A stretch of DNA of 58,028 nt, taken from positions 1 to 58,028 of the forward strand of contig CASFYR010000067.1 of assembly GCA_949298975.1 (NCBI GenBank), given 5' to 3'. Origin of the DNA: an uncultured Bacillota bacterium (lineage in GTDB: Bacteria; Bacillota_I; Bacilli_A; Erysipelotrichales; Erysipelotrichaceae). This document shows positions 1 to 8,018 of this stretch, in pieces. The notes below the pieces were generated by a model. That model ran no database searches, had not been told where the DNA came from, and worked only from the letters and a program-made list of their open reading frames with translations. The translations under genes were made by a program, and so were the position numbers. The first letter of the stretch is position 1. Each line of letters begins with the position of its first letter.

Positions 1-1
1 G

Positions 2-55
2 CACTCCATCGGCAAGCATAGCTCTATGAGTGAATCAAGCACATCGCCAGTTTAA
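2..55 (+). CDS. C-terminal end of an unidentified protein (partial)
   Basis: The second reading frame is open from the window edge and ends at a TAA at 53-55, giving a 17-residue tail rich in Ser and His. The stop lies directly in front of a strong terminator hairpin, which is the main reason to believe a gene ends here. Too little is visible to name the protein, and the other two forward frames close earlier. Confidence 0.4.
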   Translation, partial: HSIGKHSSMSESSTSPV

Positions 56-80
56 AAGATACCTTAGGGTATCTTTTTTA
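54..80 (+). terminator. Rho-independent terminator
   Basis: A perfect 10-bp stem (AAAAGATACC with GGTATCTTTT) and a TTAG loop are followed by a T-rich tract. It ends the transcription unit upstream of tsaE. Confidence 0.85.
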
Positions 81-109
81 TTTATATTTGAGAAGATAAG
101 TGATAAAAT
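81..109 (+). promoter_or_regulatory. Likely tsaE operon promoter
   Basis: An extended -10 (TG-A-TAAAAT, 101-109) sits 17 bp after a weak -35 (TTTATA, 81-86). It lies between the upstream terminator and tsaE and would start RNA near 116, leaving room for the GAGG ribosome site ahead of the ATG at 134. Confidence 0.55.
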
Positions 110-133
110 GTTAAATGCTTGTGAGGTTGATAT

Positions 134-580
134 ATGGAAGTAATTACTCATTCGAAAGAAGAAACACAGGCTTTGGGCGCTGCCTTGGCTAGACTTTTAC
201 CGAAGGGTTCACTGATCGCTTTAAAAGGTGATTTGGCCGCCGGCAAAACTACCTTTACCCAGGGTATCGCCAAAGGCTTAAATATCCCGACTGTCGTCAA
301 TTCCCCGACATTTAATATTCTGAAAATTTATCACGGAGATAAAACTTTATATCATATCGACGCCTATCGTCTGGAAGAAAACCCTTATGATCTGGGTTTT
401 GAGGAATATTTGGACGATGGTATCATGGTCGTTGAATGGTTTGATTATATTAGGGAGATGTTTGATGGATCGTATTTGCTTATTGCCTTTACTTATGTAG
501 ATGACAATACCCGCAAAATTGTGCTTACATCTGAGGGTGATGACTATAACCGAATTATTGAGGAGTTGAAAGTATGTTAA
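134..580 (+). CDS. tsaE: tRNA t6A biosynthesis ATPase TsaE
   Basis: TsaE is the P-loop ATPase partner of TsaB and TsaD in making N6-threonylcarbamoyladenosine at A37 of ANN-decoding tRNAs. The 148-residue protein has the Walker A motif GDLAAGKTTFTQ near residues 32-43, the family motif VNSPTFN, and the acidic Walker-B-like VVEWFDY near residue 100. The length is normal. The start is preceded by GAGG. It is the first gene of a tightly overlapping tsaE-tsaB-rimI-tsaD cluster with the same order as ydiB-ydiE of Bacillus subtilis; the next gene overlaps it by 7 nt, which suggests translational coupling. Confidence 0.95.
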   Translation: MEVITHSKEETQALGAALARLLPKGSLIALKGDLAAGKTTFTQGIAKGLNIPTVVNSPTFNILKIYHGDKTLYHIDAYRLEENPYDLGFEEYLDDGIMVVEWFDYIREMFDGSYLLIAFTYVDDNTRKIVLTSEGDDYNRIIEELKVC

Positions 581-1161
581 CACTATGTATTGATACGGCT
601 TATAAATACCTGTCATTAGCTTTGATCAGAGATGATCAACTATTATATGGAATTGATGAAGAATGTTTTAAGCATCAATCCGAGATGGTTTTTGTAAAAA
701 TGCAGGAATTATTCGAGAATGCCGGGATCAGACCAAACGATATCGACAGTATCTGCATCAGTGACGGGCCGGGCAGTTATACCGGAGTCCGGATCGCGAT
801 GACCATCGGCAAGGTCATTGCCGCTGTGAACAAGATCGATCTTTATACGATCTCAACTTTACAGCTTTATGCCAATGGTGAAAAGGATACGATGGTCATC
901 CTGGATGCCAGAGCTAAAAGAGTTTATGTCGGTTTATATGATGGTATTGATCAAGTGATTAAGGATCAGGTATGTGAGCTGGATAAGATCGATTTGGGCG
1001 GCCACAATCTGTACGGGGATCTTTATCTTTTTGAAAAAGAAACCAGAATGCCGCTGATTTCTCAGGCTTTTTTAAATGTCCGTCCGTCTTGGCATAAAGT
1101 GGAAAACATTGACTTTATTACTCCGCGTTATTTAAAAGACAATGAGGCTTACCATTCATGA
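574..1161 (+). CDS. tsaB: tRNA t6A biosynthesis scaffold protein TsaB
   Basis: TsaB is the inactive paralogue of TsaD that forms the TsaB-TsaD core of the t6A machinery. The protein starts MLTLCIDTAYKYLSLAL, the ASKHA-fold N-terminus, and carries SDGPGSYTGVRI, the most diagnostic TsaB signature, near residues 63-74. At 195 residues it is slightly shorter than usual (about 210-240) and the C-terminal half is compact. It overlaps tsaE by 7 nt and ends in TGA within an ATGA overlap with the next start, so the cluster is read as one operon. Confidence 0.93.
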   Translation: MLTLCIDTAYKYLSLALIRDDQLLYGIDEECFKHQSEMVFVKMQELFENAGIRPNDIDSICISDGPGSYTGVRIAMTIGKVIAAVNKIDLYTISTLQLYANGEKDTMVILDARAKRVYVGLYDGIDQVIKDQVCELDKIDLGGHNLYGDLYLFEKETRMPLISQAFLNVRPSWHKVENIDFITPRYLKDNEAYHS

Positions 1162-1604
1162 TCCGGCCGATGACGATGGACGATCTGCCGCAAGTCTTTG
1201 CGATCGAAAAAGAACTTTTCGCCTCATACTGGAGCCAACGAGATTTTGAATACGAATTATCGGAAAATGAATTCGCCCGCCTTTTTGTTAAGGAAGTCGA
1301 TGGAACGGTAATCGGTTTTGTCGGAATCCGCGAGATTTTCGACCGCGGCGAAATTACCAATCTGGCAGTAAGTTCAGCTTATCAGGGTCAGGGTTATGGC
1401 GAAGAGATGCTCTTATATGCCATCAATAAAATGCAGAAAGATCGTATGGAAGCGGTTTTTTTGGAAGTGCGGGTCAGCAATCGCAAAGCGCTGGCTTTGT
1501 ATTATAAACACGGCTTTATCGTTATGCGCACCCGCAAAAGTTATTATACGGATAATTATGAAGATGCCTATGAAATGGCAAAGGCAATTGGAGGTATTAT
1601 ATGA
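1158..1604 (+). CDS. rimI: Ribosomal protein S18 alanine N-acetyltransferase RimI
   Basis: This GNAT-fold enzyme is expected to acetylate the N-terminal Ala of ribosomal protein S18 using acetyl-CoA. The 148-residue protein begins MIRPMTMDDLPQVFAIE, typical of RimI, and has the acetyl-CoA pyrophosphate loop VSSAYQGQGYGEEML (a Q-x-x-G-x-G type motif) near residues 74-88, followed by LEVRVSNRKALALYYKHGF, the characteristic motif B region. It overlaps both neighbours by 4 nt. The position between tsaB and tsaD is common in Bacillota. RimI-like GNATs can have other protein substrates, so the exact target is inferred. Confidence 0.9.
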   Translation: MIRPMTMDDLPQVFAIEKELFASYWSQRDFEYELSENEFARLFVKEVDGTVIGFVGIREIFDRGEITNLAVSSAYQGQGYGEEMLLYAINKMQKDRMEAVFLEVRVSNRKALALYYKHGFIVMRTRKSYYTDNYEDAYEMAKAIGGII

Positions 1605-2587
1605 GAAGAATTTTAGCGATCGAATCCAGCTGTGATGAAACAGCCTGTTCGATAGTCAATGAAAAACTGGAAATCGAAAGTTCGGTCGTCACCTCGCAGA
1701 TCGATGTTCATTCCCGCTTCGGCGGGGTCATCCCGGAGGTCGCTTCAAGAATGCATGTCGAACAGATATCAGTCATGGTCAAAGCCGGACTTAAAGACCA
1801 TGATCTTAAGGATATTGATGCGATCGCCTATACGATCGGACCTGGTCTTATCGGTTCACTGCATGTCGGGGCCGCTGCCGCCAAAAGTTTGGCTTTTTTC
1901 TATGATAAACCGTTGATCGGCGTTCACCATCTAAAAGGTCATATCTTCGTCAATGAATTGATCGAGCCTTTGACTTATCCGCTTTTGGCTCTGGTCGTCA
2001 GCGGCGGCCATACTGAACTCGTTTATATGCGTGATGAAGACAGTTTTGAGATCTTGGGCACGACGCTTGATGATGCGGTAGGCGAGGCTTATGACAAAGT
2101 TGCAAGATTAATGGGTTTAGGTTATCCCGGCGGGCCGAAGATCGATAATTTAGCTAAAGAAGGAAAAAAACATTATGAGTTGCCATCACCGAAAGTGGCC
2201 GGTTACAATTTCTCTTTTTCCGGGCTCAAAAACGCCTGTCTGCAGCTAAAAGATCGTCTGAACCGCCGTGACGAAAATCTGATCGGTGCCGATCTGGCTT
2301 ACGCTTTCCAGGAAGTGGCTTTAGGTCATTTACTGGATAAAACCTTGAAAGTAATGCAGGATTATCCGGTCAATCATGTTTTGATCGCCGGCGGGGTGGC
2401 GTGCAATTCTCGTCTGAGAGAATTGATGGGAGAAAAGATCAAGGGTGCTAAGCTCACTTTGCCGCCTTTGAAATATTGTACTGATAATGCCACCATGATC
2501 GCGGTTGCTGCATTCAAGGAACTCAACCATCAGCGATTTGTAAGTCTTGACGCCGCCAGCAAACCTTCATTTGGCATCGATGAATAG
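1601..2587 (+). CDS. tsaD: tRNA t6A transferase TsaD
   Basis: TsaD transfers the threonylcarbamoyl group to A37 of tRNA together with TsaB and TsaE. The 328-residue protein has the N-terminal ESSCDETACSIV motif, the metal-binding HLKGH motif (HxxxH) near residues 108-112, SGGHTEL near 131, and the nucleotide-binding GGVACNSRLRE near residue 265, all in the canonical order; the length is normal. It overlaps rimI by 4 nt and closes the cluster. The following intergenic region holds the rex promoter, so no separate terminator is needed or seen. Confidence 0.96.
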   Translation: MRRILAIESSCDETACSIVNEKLEIESSVVTSQIDVHSRFGGVIPEVASRMHVEQISVMVKAGLKDHDLKDIDAIAYTIGPGLIGSLHVGAAAAKSLAFFYDKPLIGVHHLKGHIFVNELIEPLTYPLLALVVSGGHTELVYMRDEDSFEILGTTLDDAVGEAYDKVARLMGLGYPGGPKIDNLAKEGKKHYELPSPKVAGYNFSFSGLKNACLQLKDRLNRRDENLIGADLAYAFQEVALGHLLDKTLKVMQDYPVNHVLIAGGVACNSRLRELMGEKIKGAKLTLPPLKYCTDNATMIAVAAFKELNHQRFVSLDAASKPSFGIDE

Positions 2588-2594
2588 TTCTATT

Positions 2595-2634
2595 TTGTCA
2601 ATAACTTCACAATAACGATAAAAAGTGATAGAAT
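2595..2634 (+). promoter_or_regulatory. rex promoter with overlapping Rex operator
   Basis: Positions 2595-2612 read TTGTCAATAACTTCACAA, one mismatch from the Rex consensus TTGTGAA-N4-TTCACAA. The right half contains the -35 (TTCACA, 2606-2611), followed by a 17-bp spacer and a -10 TAGAAT (2629-2634). Bound Rex would block RNA polymerase, so this is a self-contained autoregulatory switch controlled by the NADH/NAD+ ratio. The predicted start near 2641 also excludes the upstream ATG at 2633 as the rex start codon. Confidence 0.82.
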
Positions 2635-2653
2635 GCTTATGGAAGGTAATAAT

Positions 2654-3280
2654 ATGAAAGATATCTCGAAAGCAACTTTGCAGCGTTATCCAGTATATCT
2701 CAAGGCTTTGCGCAAATTAAAATCGTTGGGGATCAAAAAAGTTATGTCCAAAGAACTGGCTGATTATGTCGATATCCAGCCGACGACCATCCGCCGCGAT
2801 TTTTCTTTGATCGGCCATTTGGGCAAACAGGGCTTTGGTTACGATGTCGATGAACTGATCAATATTTTTTCCAGTCAGTTAGGCATTAATTTCGATGAAA
2901 AAATCATCCTGGTCGGAGCCGGGAATCTTGGCAAGGCTTTGCTTAATTACAATCATTGGGATAATGTGATCGGGGAGATCGTTTGTGCTTTTGATAAATA
3001 TCCGGAACATGTTGGCGAAATAAGCGTTCCGCTTTATGATATTAAAGATATCAAAACCAGGATACCAAAAGGTTGCCGGATCGCTATTGTTTGTGTGTCT
3101 TCTGATGTTCAGAATACGATCAATATTTTAGCTGAAAACGGCATTGTCAGTGTGGTGGATCTGACCCACGAACACTTTGTGGTGCCAAAGGGGATGCATG
3201 TCAGATGCGTCGATATCGTTTCAACGATCATTGAACTGGTCTTTGAAACCAATAAAATGAATTATGAGATAGGGGAATAA
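2654..3280 (+). CDS. rex: Redox-sensing transcriptional repressor Rex
   Basis: Rex is a homodimeric repressor that releases DNA when NADH rises, typically controlling fermentation and NADH-oxidising genes. The 208-residue protein has an N-terminal winged helix (residues about 1-75, with [25 protein letters not shown] containing the recognition helix) and a Rossmann domain beginning [13 protein letters not shown] near residue 85. The start at 2654 is chosen because GGAAGG lies 7 nt upstream and because the earlier in-frame ATG at 2633 falls inside the -10 element. In Bacillus subtilis rex also lies near tsaD and an ABC-F gene. It has its own operator upstream. Confidence 0.95.
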   Translation: MKDISKATLQRYPVYLKALRKLKSLGIKKVMSKELADYVDIQPTTIRRDFSLIGHLGKQGFGYDVDELINIFSSQLGINFDEKIILVGAGNLGKALLNYNHWDNVIGEIVCAFDKYPEHVGEISVPLYDIKDIKTRIPKGCRIAIVCVSSDVQNTINILAENGIVSVVDLTHEHFVVPKGMHVRCVDIVSTIIELVFETNKMNYEIGE

Positions 3281-3282
3281 AT

Positions 3283-4665
3283 ATGTTGGATTTTAAAACT
3301 GCACGTGAATTGTACGAATTGTGTTATTCCAAGAATCAGTTGGAGATCGACCAATTGGAATATGTGGAGATGGAAGGCTGGGTCAGGACCAACCGCGATA
3401 GCGGCGCCATTGGCTTTATTGAATTAAATGACGGAACATATTTTAAAAATGTGCAAATCGTATATTCCGGTAAAATTGAGAACTATAAAGACATTACCAA
3501 AATACTGACCGGTGCCAGTATCAGGGTCATGGGCAAATTTATTTATACTCCTGACAACCGTCAGCCGTTTGAGATCGAGGCTAAAGAAGTCGAAGTGATC
3601 GGCGCTTCTGATGAACACTATCCTTTACAGAAGAAAAGACACAGTTTTGAATATCTGCGGGAGATTCCGCATCTTCGGATCCGCAGCAATACTTTTTTGG
3701 CGGTTATGCGGGTCAGAAGCGTTTTGAGCATGGCGATCCACGAGTTCTTCCAGAATCAGGGCTTTGTCTATGTTCATACCCCGATCATCACTTCCATGGA
3801 CGGCGAGGGAGCCGGCAATATGTTCAGAGTTACAACGATCGACGATCAGAACTTTGAAAAGGACTTTTTCGGTAAAGAAGCGCATTTAGGCGTTACCGGG
3901 CAGCTGCAGGTCGAAGCATATTGCATGGCTTTCCGCGATGTCTATACTTTCGGTCCGACTTTTAGGGCGGAAAACTCCAACACCACGACTCATGCGTCGG
4001 AATTCTGGATGATCGAACCGGAGATCGCCTTTGCCGATTTAGAAGATGATATGGACTTGATGGAAGACATGATCAAATACTGTATCAACTATGTTCTGGA
4101 AAATTGCCCGGAAGAAATGAATTTCTTCAATAGTTTCATCGACAAGGGCCTGATCGAAAGGATCTCGGCTTTACGCGATTCTCATTTCCGGCGGATGACT
4201 TATACCGAAGCGATCGATTATTTGCTCAAAGCCGATGTAAAATTTGAAAATAAAGTTTATTGGGGCATGGATCTCAATTCCGAACATGAAAAGTATATTT
4301 GTGAGAAGATCGTCGGCGGACCGGTATTTATGACCGATTATCCGAAAGATATCAAAGCTTTCTATATGCGAATGAACGACGACGGCAAGACGGTTGCGGC
4401 TTGTGACCTTTTAGTACCGCATGTCGGTGAACTGTGCGGCGGTTCGCAAAGGGAAGAACGTCTGGAAGTCTTGAAGGCCCGGATGGAAGAGTTAGGCATG
4501 GATGTTGAGAGCTATGACTGGTATCTTGATCTTAGGAGATACGGCGGCTGTAAACATGCCGGGTTCGGACTTGGTTTTGAAAGGTTTATCATGTATTTGA
4601 CCGGCATGGCCAATATTCGTGATGTCATTCCTTTCCCAAGAACACCGAAGAATTTGATTTTATAA
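3283..4665 (+). CDS. asnS: Asparaginyl-tRNA synthetase
   Basis: This class IIb synthetase charges tRNA-Asn. The 460-residue protein has an N-terminal OB-fold anticodon-binding domain (about 1-115), the class II motif 2 region [21 protein letters not shown] near residues 226-246 ([11 protein letters not shown] favours AsnRS over AspRS), and motif 3 [15 protein letters not shown] close to the C-terminus. A GGGGA ribosome site precedes the ATG, which begins 2 nt after the rex stop, so it is probably cotranscribed with rex and may respond to redox state. No T-box is seen in front of it. Confidence 0.95.
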   Translation: MLDFKTARELYELCYSKNQLEIDQLEYVEMEGWVRTNRDSGAIGFIELNDGTYFKNVQIVYSGKIENYKDITKILTGASIRVMGKFIYTPDNRQPFEIEAKEVEVIGASDEHYPLQKKRHSFEYLREIPHLRIRSNTFLAVMRVRSVLSMAIHEFFQNQGFVYVHTPIITSMDGEGAGNMFRVTTIDDQNFEKDFFGKEAHLGVTGQLQVEAYCMAFRDVYTFGPTFRAENSNTTTHASEFWMIEPEIAFADLEDDMDLMEDMIKYCINYVLENCPEEMNFFNSFIDKGLIERISALRDSHFRRMTYTEAIDYLLKADVKFENKVYWGMDLNSEHEKYICEKIVGGPVFMTDYPKDIKAFYMRMNDDGKTVAACDLLVPHVGELCGGSQREERLEVLKARMEELGMDVESYDWYLDLRRYGGCKHAGFGLGFERFIMYLTGMANIRDVIPFPRTPKNLIL

Positions 4666-4670
4666 TTATC

Positions 4671-4692
4671 AGGGGTAGTTCATACCCCTTTA
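4671..4692 (+). terminator. Weak terminator or attenuating hairpin after asnS
   Basis: A 7-bp stem (AGGGGTA with TACCCCT, loop GTTCA) follows the asnS stop and is trailed by only a short T-rich stretch. It may terminate partially, letting some transcripts continue into the ABC-F gene 15 nt later. Confidence 0.5.
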
Positions 4693-4706
4693 TTTAGGGG
4701 GTTTAG

Positions 4707-6569
4707 ATGTTATTTCAGATCAGCGGCGGCTCAATGTTTTTTGGAGCCAACGATTTATTTGAAAATATTGATTTTCAGGTCAATGAGAATGAAAAAATAG
4801 CGATTGTCGGCAAAAACGGTACCGGCAAATCAACGCTTTTAAAAATAATTACCGGTGAAGTTGAATTATCGCGGGGCGAGATCCATAAAACCGCCGATCT
4901 TTCGATCGGATACTTGAAACAGAATGCTTTTGTCGATGAAACCCATACGGTTTACGATGAACTGTTAACGGTTTTTGACAAATTGATAAATATGGAAAAT
5001 GAGCTCACGCTTTTGGCGGAAAAGATGAAAAAAGATCCCAGCGAAGAAAACGTCAATCGCTACGCCGATCTTGAGACCCGTTTCAGCTATCTGGGCGGTT
5101 ATTCCTATCATAATGATATTAATTCGATCTTTAACGGTTTTGGTTTTAAAAGCGAAGATCTCTATCGTCAGCTCAATTCTTTCAGCGGCGGCGAGAAGAC
5201 CAAAATCGGTTTTGCGAAATTATTGCTCAGCAAACCGGATATCTTACTTTTGGACGAGCCGACCAATCATTTGGATCTCAAAACGATCGAGTGGCTAGAG
5301 GGATATTTGGCCAAATATCCCAAGGCAATGGTTCTGGTTTCTCATGACCGGGCCTTTTTGGATCGGGTCATCGGCGTAATTTATGAGATCGAGCATCAGA
5401 CGATCAAAAAATATCATGGTAATTACACCGCTTTTCAAAAGATCAAAAAAGACAGTTATCTAAGGCAGGAGAGCCTATACCGCAACCAGCAAAAAGAGAT
5501 CAAGCGTTTAGAAGAACTGATCGAAAAATACCGTTATAAGAAAAATAAGGCTAAAATGGCCCAAAGCAAGATCAAATACCTTGAGCGGATGGATAAGATC
5601 GACGATCCGAAGAAATCGGACAACAAAACCTTCAAGGCGCATTTCAAATGCAAGATCCGAGGCGGCAAAAATGTTTTATCGCTTGACCATTTTAAGTTTG
5701 GCTATGACCGGGTTTTGGGCGAAGTCACGATCGACATCAAGCGAGGTGAGCGAATCTGTGTCATGGGCGATAACGGCACTGGTAAATCGACCCTGCTTAA
5801 AACGATCGTCGGTGAGATCAAAGAACTGGGTGGGTATAAGATGTTCGGTCATCAAATCGAAGTCGGTTATTTTGATCAGAATATGGCGGCGCTCAATTCA
5901 AATAAAACGGTTATTGATGAAATCTGGGATGAGAATCCGGATCTTGATCATTTTGCCATCCGCAGCGTCCTGGGCGCCTTCCTTTTTTCCGATGATGAAG
6001 TATTTAAAGAATTGAATGTTTTATCCGGCGGCGAGCGGGTCAGGCTGTCACTGGCGAAAATGATGCTTAAGGGAGCTAATTTTCTGATCTTAGATGAGCC
6101 AACCAATCATTTGGATATCCCAGCCAAAGAAGCATTGGAAGAAGCTTTAAGTGAATATGACGGCACGATCCTTTTTGTGTCGCATGATCGTTACTTCATC
6201 AAAAATATCGCTACTTCCTGTCTGGTATTAGAGAACGGTCAGATGACCTATTATCCGGATGGCTATAAGGACTATATCGACAAAAAACCGGCCGAAGTGA
6301 AAGAAAAAGATGAAAAGCCAACGGTCAAGCCGCTCAAATCGGTTAAACCGAAGGATAAATATAACCTCAAAAAGATCGAAGCCGAGATCAGCGAACTGGA
6401 AGCGGAACTGGAAGAAAAACGCAGTTTACGGTTTGAACCGGAATATTATCACGATAATGGGAAGATGCAGGAGCTCGATGATCTGATAGATGAGATCCAC
6501 AACCGTATCCATCACAAAATGGAAGAATGGGAAGCGGCAATGATCGAAAGAGAAGAAAAAGGTCTATAA
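4707..6569 (+). CDS. ABC-F family ribosome-associated ATPase (YdiF-like)
   Basis: ABC-F proteins act on the ribosome in translation quality control or antibiotic protection and have no membrane domain. The 620-residue protein contains two ABC cassettes: Walker A GKNGTGKST near residue 36 with signature FSGGEKT and Walker B ILLLDEPTNHLD near 180, and second Walker A GDNGTGKST near 354 with LSGGERV and LILDEPTNHLD near 455. The linker between them is charged and helical, and residues 530-620 form a predicted C-terminal coiled coil rich in Glu and Lys. Gene context resembles B. subtilis ydiF next to the tsa cluster. Which ABC-F subfamily it belongs to cannot be settled by eye. Confidence 0.9.
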   Translation: MLFQISGGSMFFGANDLFENIDFQVNENEKIAIVGKNGTGKSTLLKIITGEVELSRGEIHKTADLSIGYLKQNAFVDETHTVYDELLTVFDKLINMENELTLLAEKMKKDPSEENVNRYADLETRFSYLGGYSYHNDINSIFNGFGFKSEDLYRQLNSFSGGEKTKIGFAKLLLSKPDILLLDEPTNHLDLKTIEWLEGYLAKYPKAMVLVSHDRAFLDRVIGVIYEIEHQTIKKYHGNYTAFQKIKKDSYLRQESLYRNQQKEIKRLEELIEKYRYKKNKAKMAQSKIKYLERMDKIDDPKKSDNKTFKAHFKCKIRGGKNVLSLDHFKFGYDRVLGEVTIDIKRGERICVMGDNGTGKSTLLKTIVGEIKELGGYKMFGHQIEVGYFDQNMAALNSNKTVIDEIWDENPDLDHFAIRSVLGAFLFSDDEVFKELNVLSGGERVRLSLAKMMLKGANFLILDEPTNHLDIPAKEALEEALSEYDGTILFVSHDRYFIKNIATSCLVLENGQMTYYPDGYKDYIDKKPAEVKEKDEKPTVKPLKSVKPKDKYNLKKIEAEISELEAELEEKRSLRFEPEYYHDNGKMQELDDLIDEIHNRIHHKMEEWEAAMIEREEKGL

Positions 6570-6585
6570 AAATGGGACCAATATA

Positions 6586-6594
6586 TGTTACAAT
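6586..6594 (+). promoter_or_regulatory. Extended -10 promoter of the phosphofructokinase gene
   Basis: TG-T-TACAAT matches an extended -10 element. RNA would start near 6601, just ahead of the AGGAGG site at 6607-6612. No convincing -35 is present, as expected for extended -10 promoters. Confidence 0.5.
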
Positions 6595-6622
6595 CAATGA
6601 GTAAACAGGAGGAAAAAGATTA

Positions 6623-7828
6623 ATGGCTAATTGTTTAGTAGCTCAAAGCGGCGGACCTACATCGGTAATCAATGCAACTGTTGCCGGTGTTGTCAAAGCC
6701 AATCAAATGAACCCTTATTATGACCATGTATATGGCGGATTAAACGGTATCGAAGGGATCCTTAATGAAAGATTTGTCGATTTGACGGAAATGTCAGATG
6801 ATGAAAACCGCATTTTGCGTCAGACCCCGTCAAGCGCCCTAGGTTCTTGCCGTTACAAGCTAAAAAGAGATAATGTGGCTGATTTTGAAAAATTGTTTGC
6901 CATCATGGAAAAATATGACATCGAAACGATGTTCTATACCGGCGGCAACGATTCAATGGATACAGTTGCCGCATTAAGTCAATACGCTAAAGAACACGGT
7001 ATCACCAACCGCCGTTTTGTCGGCTGCCCTAAGACGGTTGATAATGATTTGATGCACACTGATCACTGCCCGGGTTTTGCCAGTGCAGCAAAATTCATCG
7101 CTACGACCGCTTTACATACTTGGCTTGATGTCAATGTATATACCAGACAGGAAGTATTCGTACTTGAGACCATGGGTCGTGATGCTGGGTGGCTGGCAGC
7201 CAGCGCTTGTCTTAGCGGGGTTGTCGATCTGGTAGTTTTACCAGAAGAAGCATTTGATAAGGAAGTATTCTTGAATGAAGTAAGACGCTGCGTGGAAGAG
7301 AAGAATAAATGCTATATCGTCGTTTCCGAAGGCGTCAAGTATGCCGATGGTACTTATATTGCCGCCGGAGAAGCTAAAAACGACGGTTTCGGTCATGCTG
7401 TATTAGGCGGAGCCGGCAATGCGATCAAAAACATGATCCTGGAAAACGGCGTTGCGGAAAGATGCAAGGTTCAGGATCTTTCTACTGCCCAAAGATGTTT
7501 TGCCAGCGGTCAGTCGAAAGTCGACGTTGAAGAGTCGTTTGAACTTGGTATGTCAGCTCACATGCGCTCTTGTGACAAGAACTTTACCGGTAAGATGGTT
7601 GGTTTAAAGCGTAAAGATCAGCCACAGTATGATGTTGATTTCTTCGCAATTGATGCTGATCAGGTCGCTAATTTCGTCAAGAGTTTCCCAAGCGAATGGA
7701 TCTTGCCTAATTACCGCGGCATCAGTAAAGAGGCTCTGGCATATCTTGAGCCGCTTATCGTCGGATCACCGGTCGTTATCTATAAGAATGGTATCCCGGC
7801 TTATGTAAAACCTTATTACATGCGCTAA
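6623..7828 (+). CDS. pfp: Pyrophosphate-dependent 6-phosphofructokinase
   Basis: This enzyme phosphorylates fructose 6-phosphate, reversibly, using pyrophosphate instead of ATP. The 401-residue protein begins with the glycine-rich AQSGGPTSVINAT loop. Two positions decide the phosphoryl donor: GGNDS places Asp (residue 110) where ATP enzymes have Gly, and PKTVDND places Lys (residue 137) where ATP enzymes usually have Gly; Asp plus Lys is the PPi-type signature. The length is near that of the clade found in anaerobic Bacillota. It stands alone between its own promoter and a strong terminator. Saving ATP in glycolysis agrees with the Rnf-based energy metabolism elsewhere in the window. Confidence 0.93.
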   Translation: MANCLVAQSGGPTSVINATVAGVVKANQMNPYYDHVYGGLNGIEGILNERFVDLTEMSDDENRILRQTPSSALGSCRYKLKRDNVADFEKLFAIMEKYDIETMFYTGGNDSMDTVAALSQYAKEHGITNRRFVGCPKTVDNDLMHTDHCPGFASAAKFIATTALHTWLDVNVYTRQEVFVLETMGRDAGWLAASACLSGVVDLVVLPEEAFDKEVFLNEVRRCVEEKNKCYIVVSEGVKYADGTYIAAGEAKNDGFGHAVLGGAGNAIKNMILENGVAERCKVQDLSTAQRCFASGQSKVDVEESFELGMSAHMRSCDKNFTGKMVGLKRKDQPQYDVDFFAIDADQVANFVKSFPSEWILPNYRGISKEALAYLEPLIVGSPVVIYKNGIPAYVKPYYMR

Positions 7829-7843
7829 TTTTGAAGTAATACG

Positions 7844-7877
7844 ATAGTGGATTTTGTTTAAAAAATCCACTATTTTT
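7844..7877 (+). terminator. Rho-independent terminator after pfp
   Basis: A perfect 12-bp stem (ATAGTGGATTTT with AAAATCCACTAT, loop GTTTAA) is followed by a run of T. It separates pfp from the peptide importer operon. Confidence 0.92.
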
Positions 7878-7887
7878 ATCATGATAT

Positions 7888-7909
7888 CTGAAAATATTTT
7901 CAGAAAATA
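7888..7909 (+). promoter_or_regulatory. CodY-like box upstream of the opp operon
   Basis: Positions 7895-7909 read TATTTTCAGAAAATA, matching 13 of 15 bases of the CodY consensus AATTTTCWGAAAATT. It is embedded in a 16-bp palindrome (7888-7903). A weaker copy with four mismatches (7946-7960) overlaps the -35 of the operon promoter. CodY represses peptide importers when branched-chain amino acids and GTP are plentiful, which suits the downstream genes. No codY gene is visible in the window. Confidence 0.6.
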
Positions 7910-7952
7910 ATTTCAGATGACAGCCCTTAAGTGAAAAATAGGTGAAATTTTA

Positions 7953-7981
7953 TTGAAATGGCTAAGAAAAAAGTTTATTAT
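7953..7981 (+). promoter_or_regulatory. opp operon promoter
   Basis: The -35 TTGAAA (7953-7958), a 17-bp spacer and the -10 TATTAT (7976-7981) form a good housekeeping-type promoter that starts RNA near 7988, ahead of the AGGAGG site of oppA. Confidence 0.75.
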
Positions 7982-8018
7982 TGACATATGCAATAACAAT
8001 GCTGAGGAGGAATATTTA

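Noticed and set aside
2633..2653. Seven-codon N-terminal extension of Rex starting at the ATG at 2633
   Set aside because: The ATG overlaps the -10 element TAGAAT and would lie upstream of the RNA start; GGAAGG fits the ATG at 2654.
7981..7986. TTGACA as the -35 of the opp operon
   Set aside because: The position 17 bp downstream reads GAGGAG, the ribosome site, not a -10. The TTGAAA/TATTAT pair just upstream fits better.
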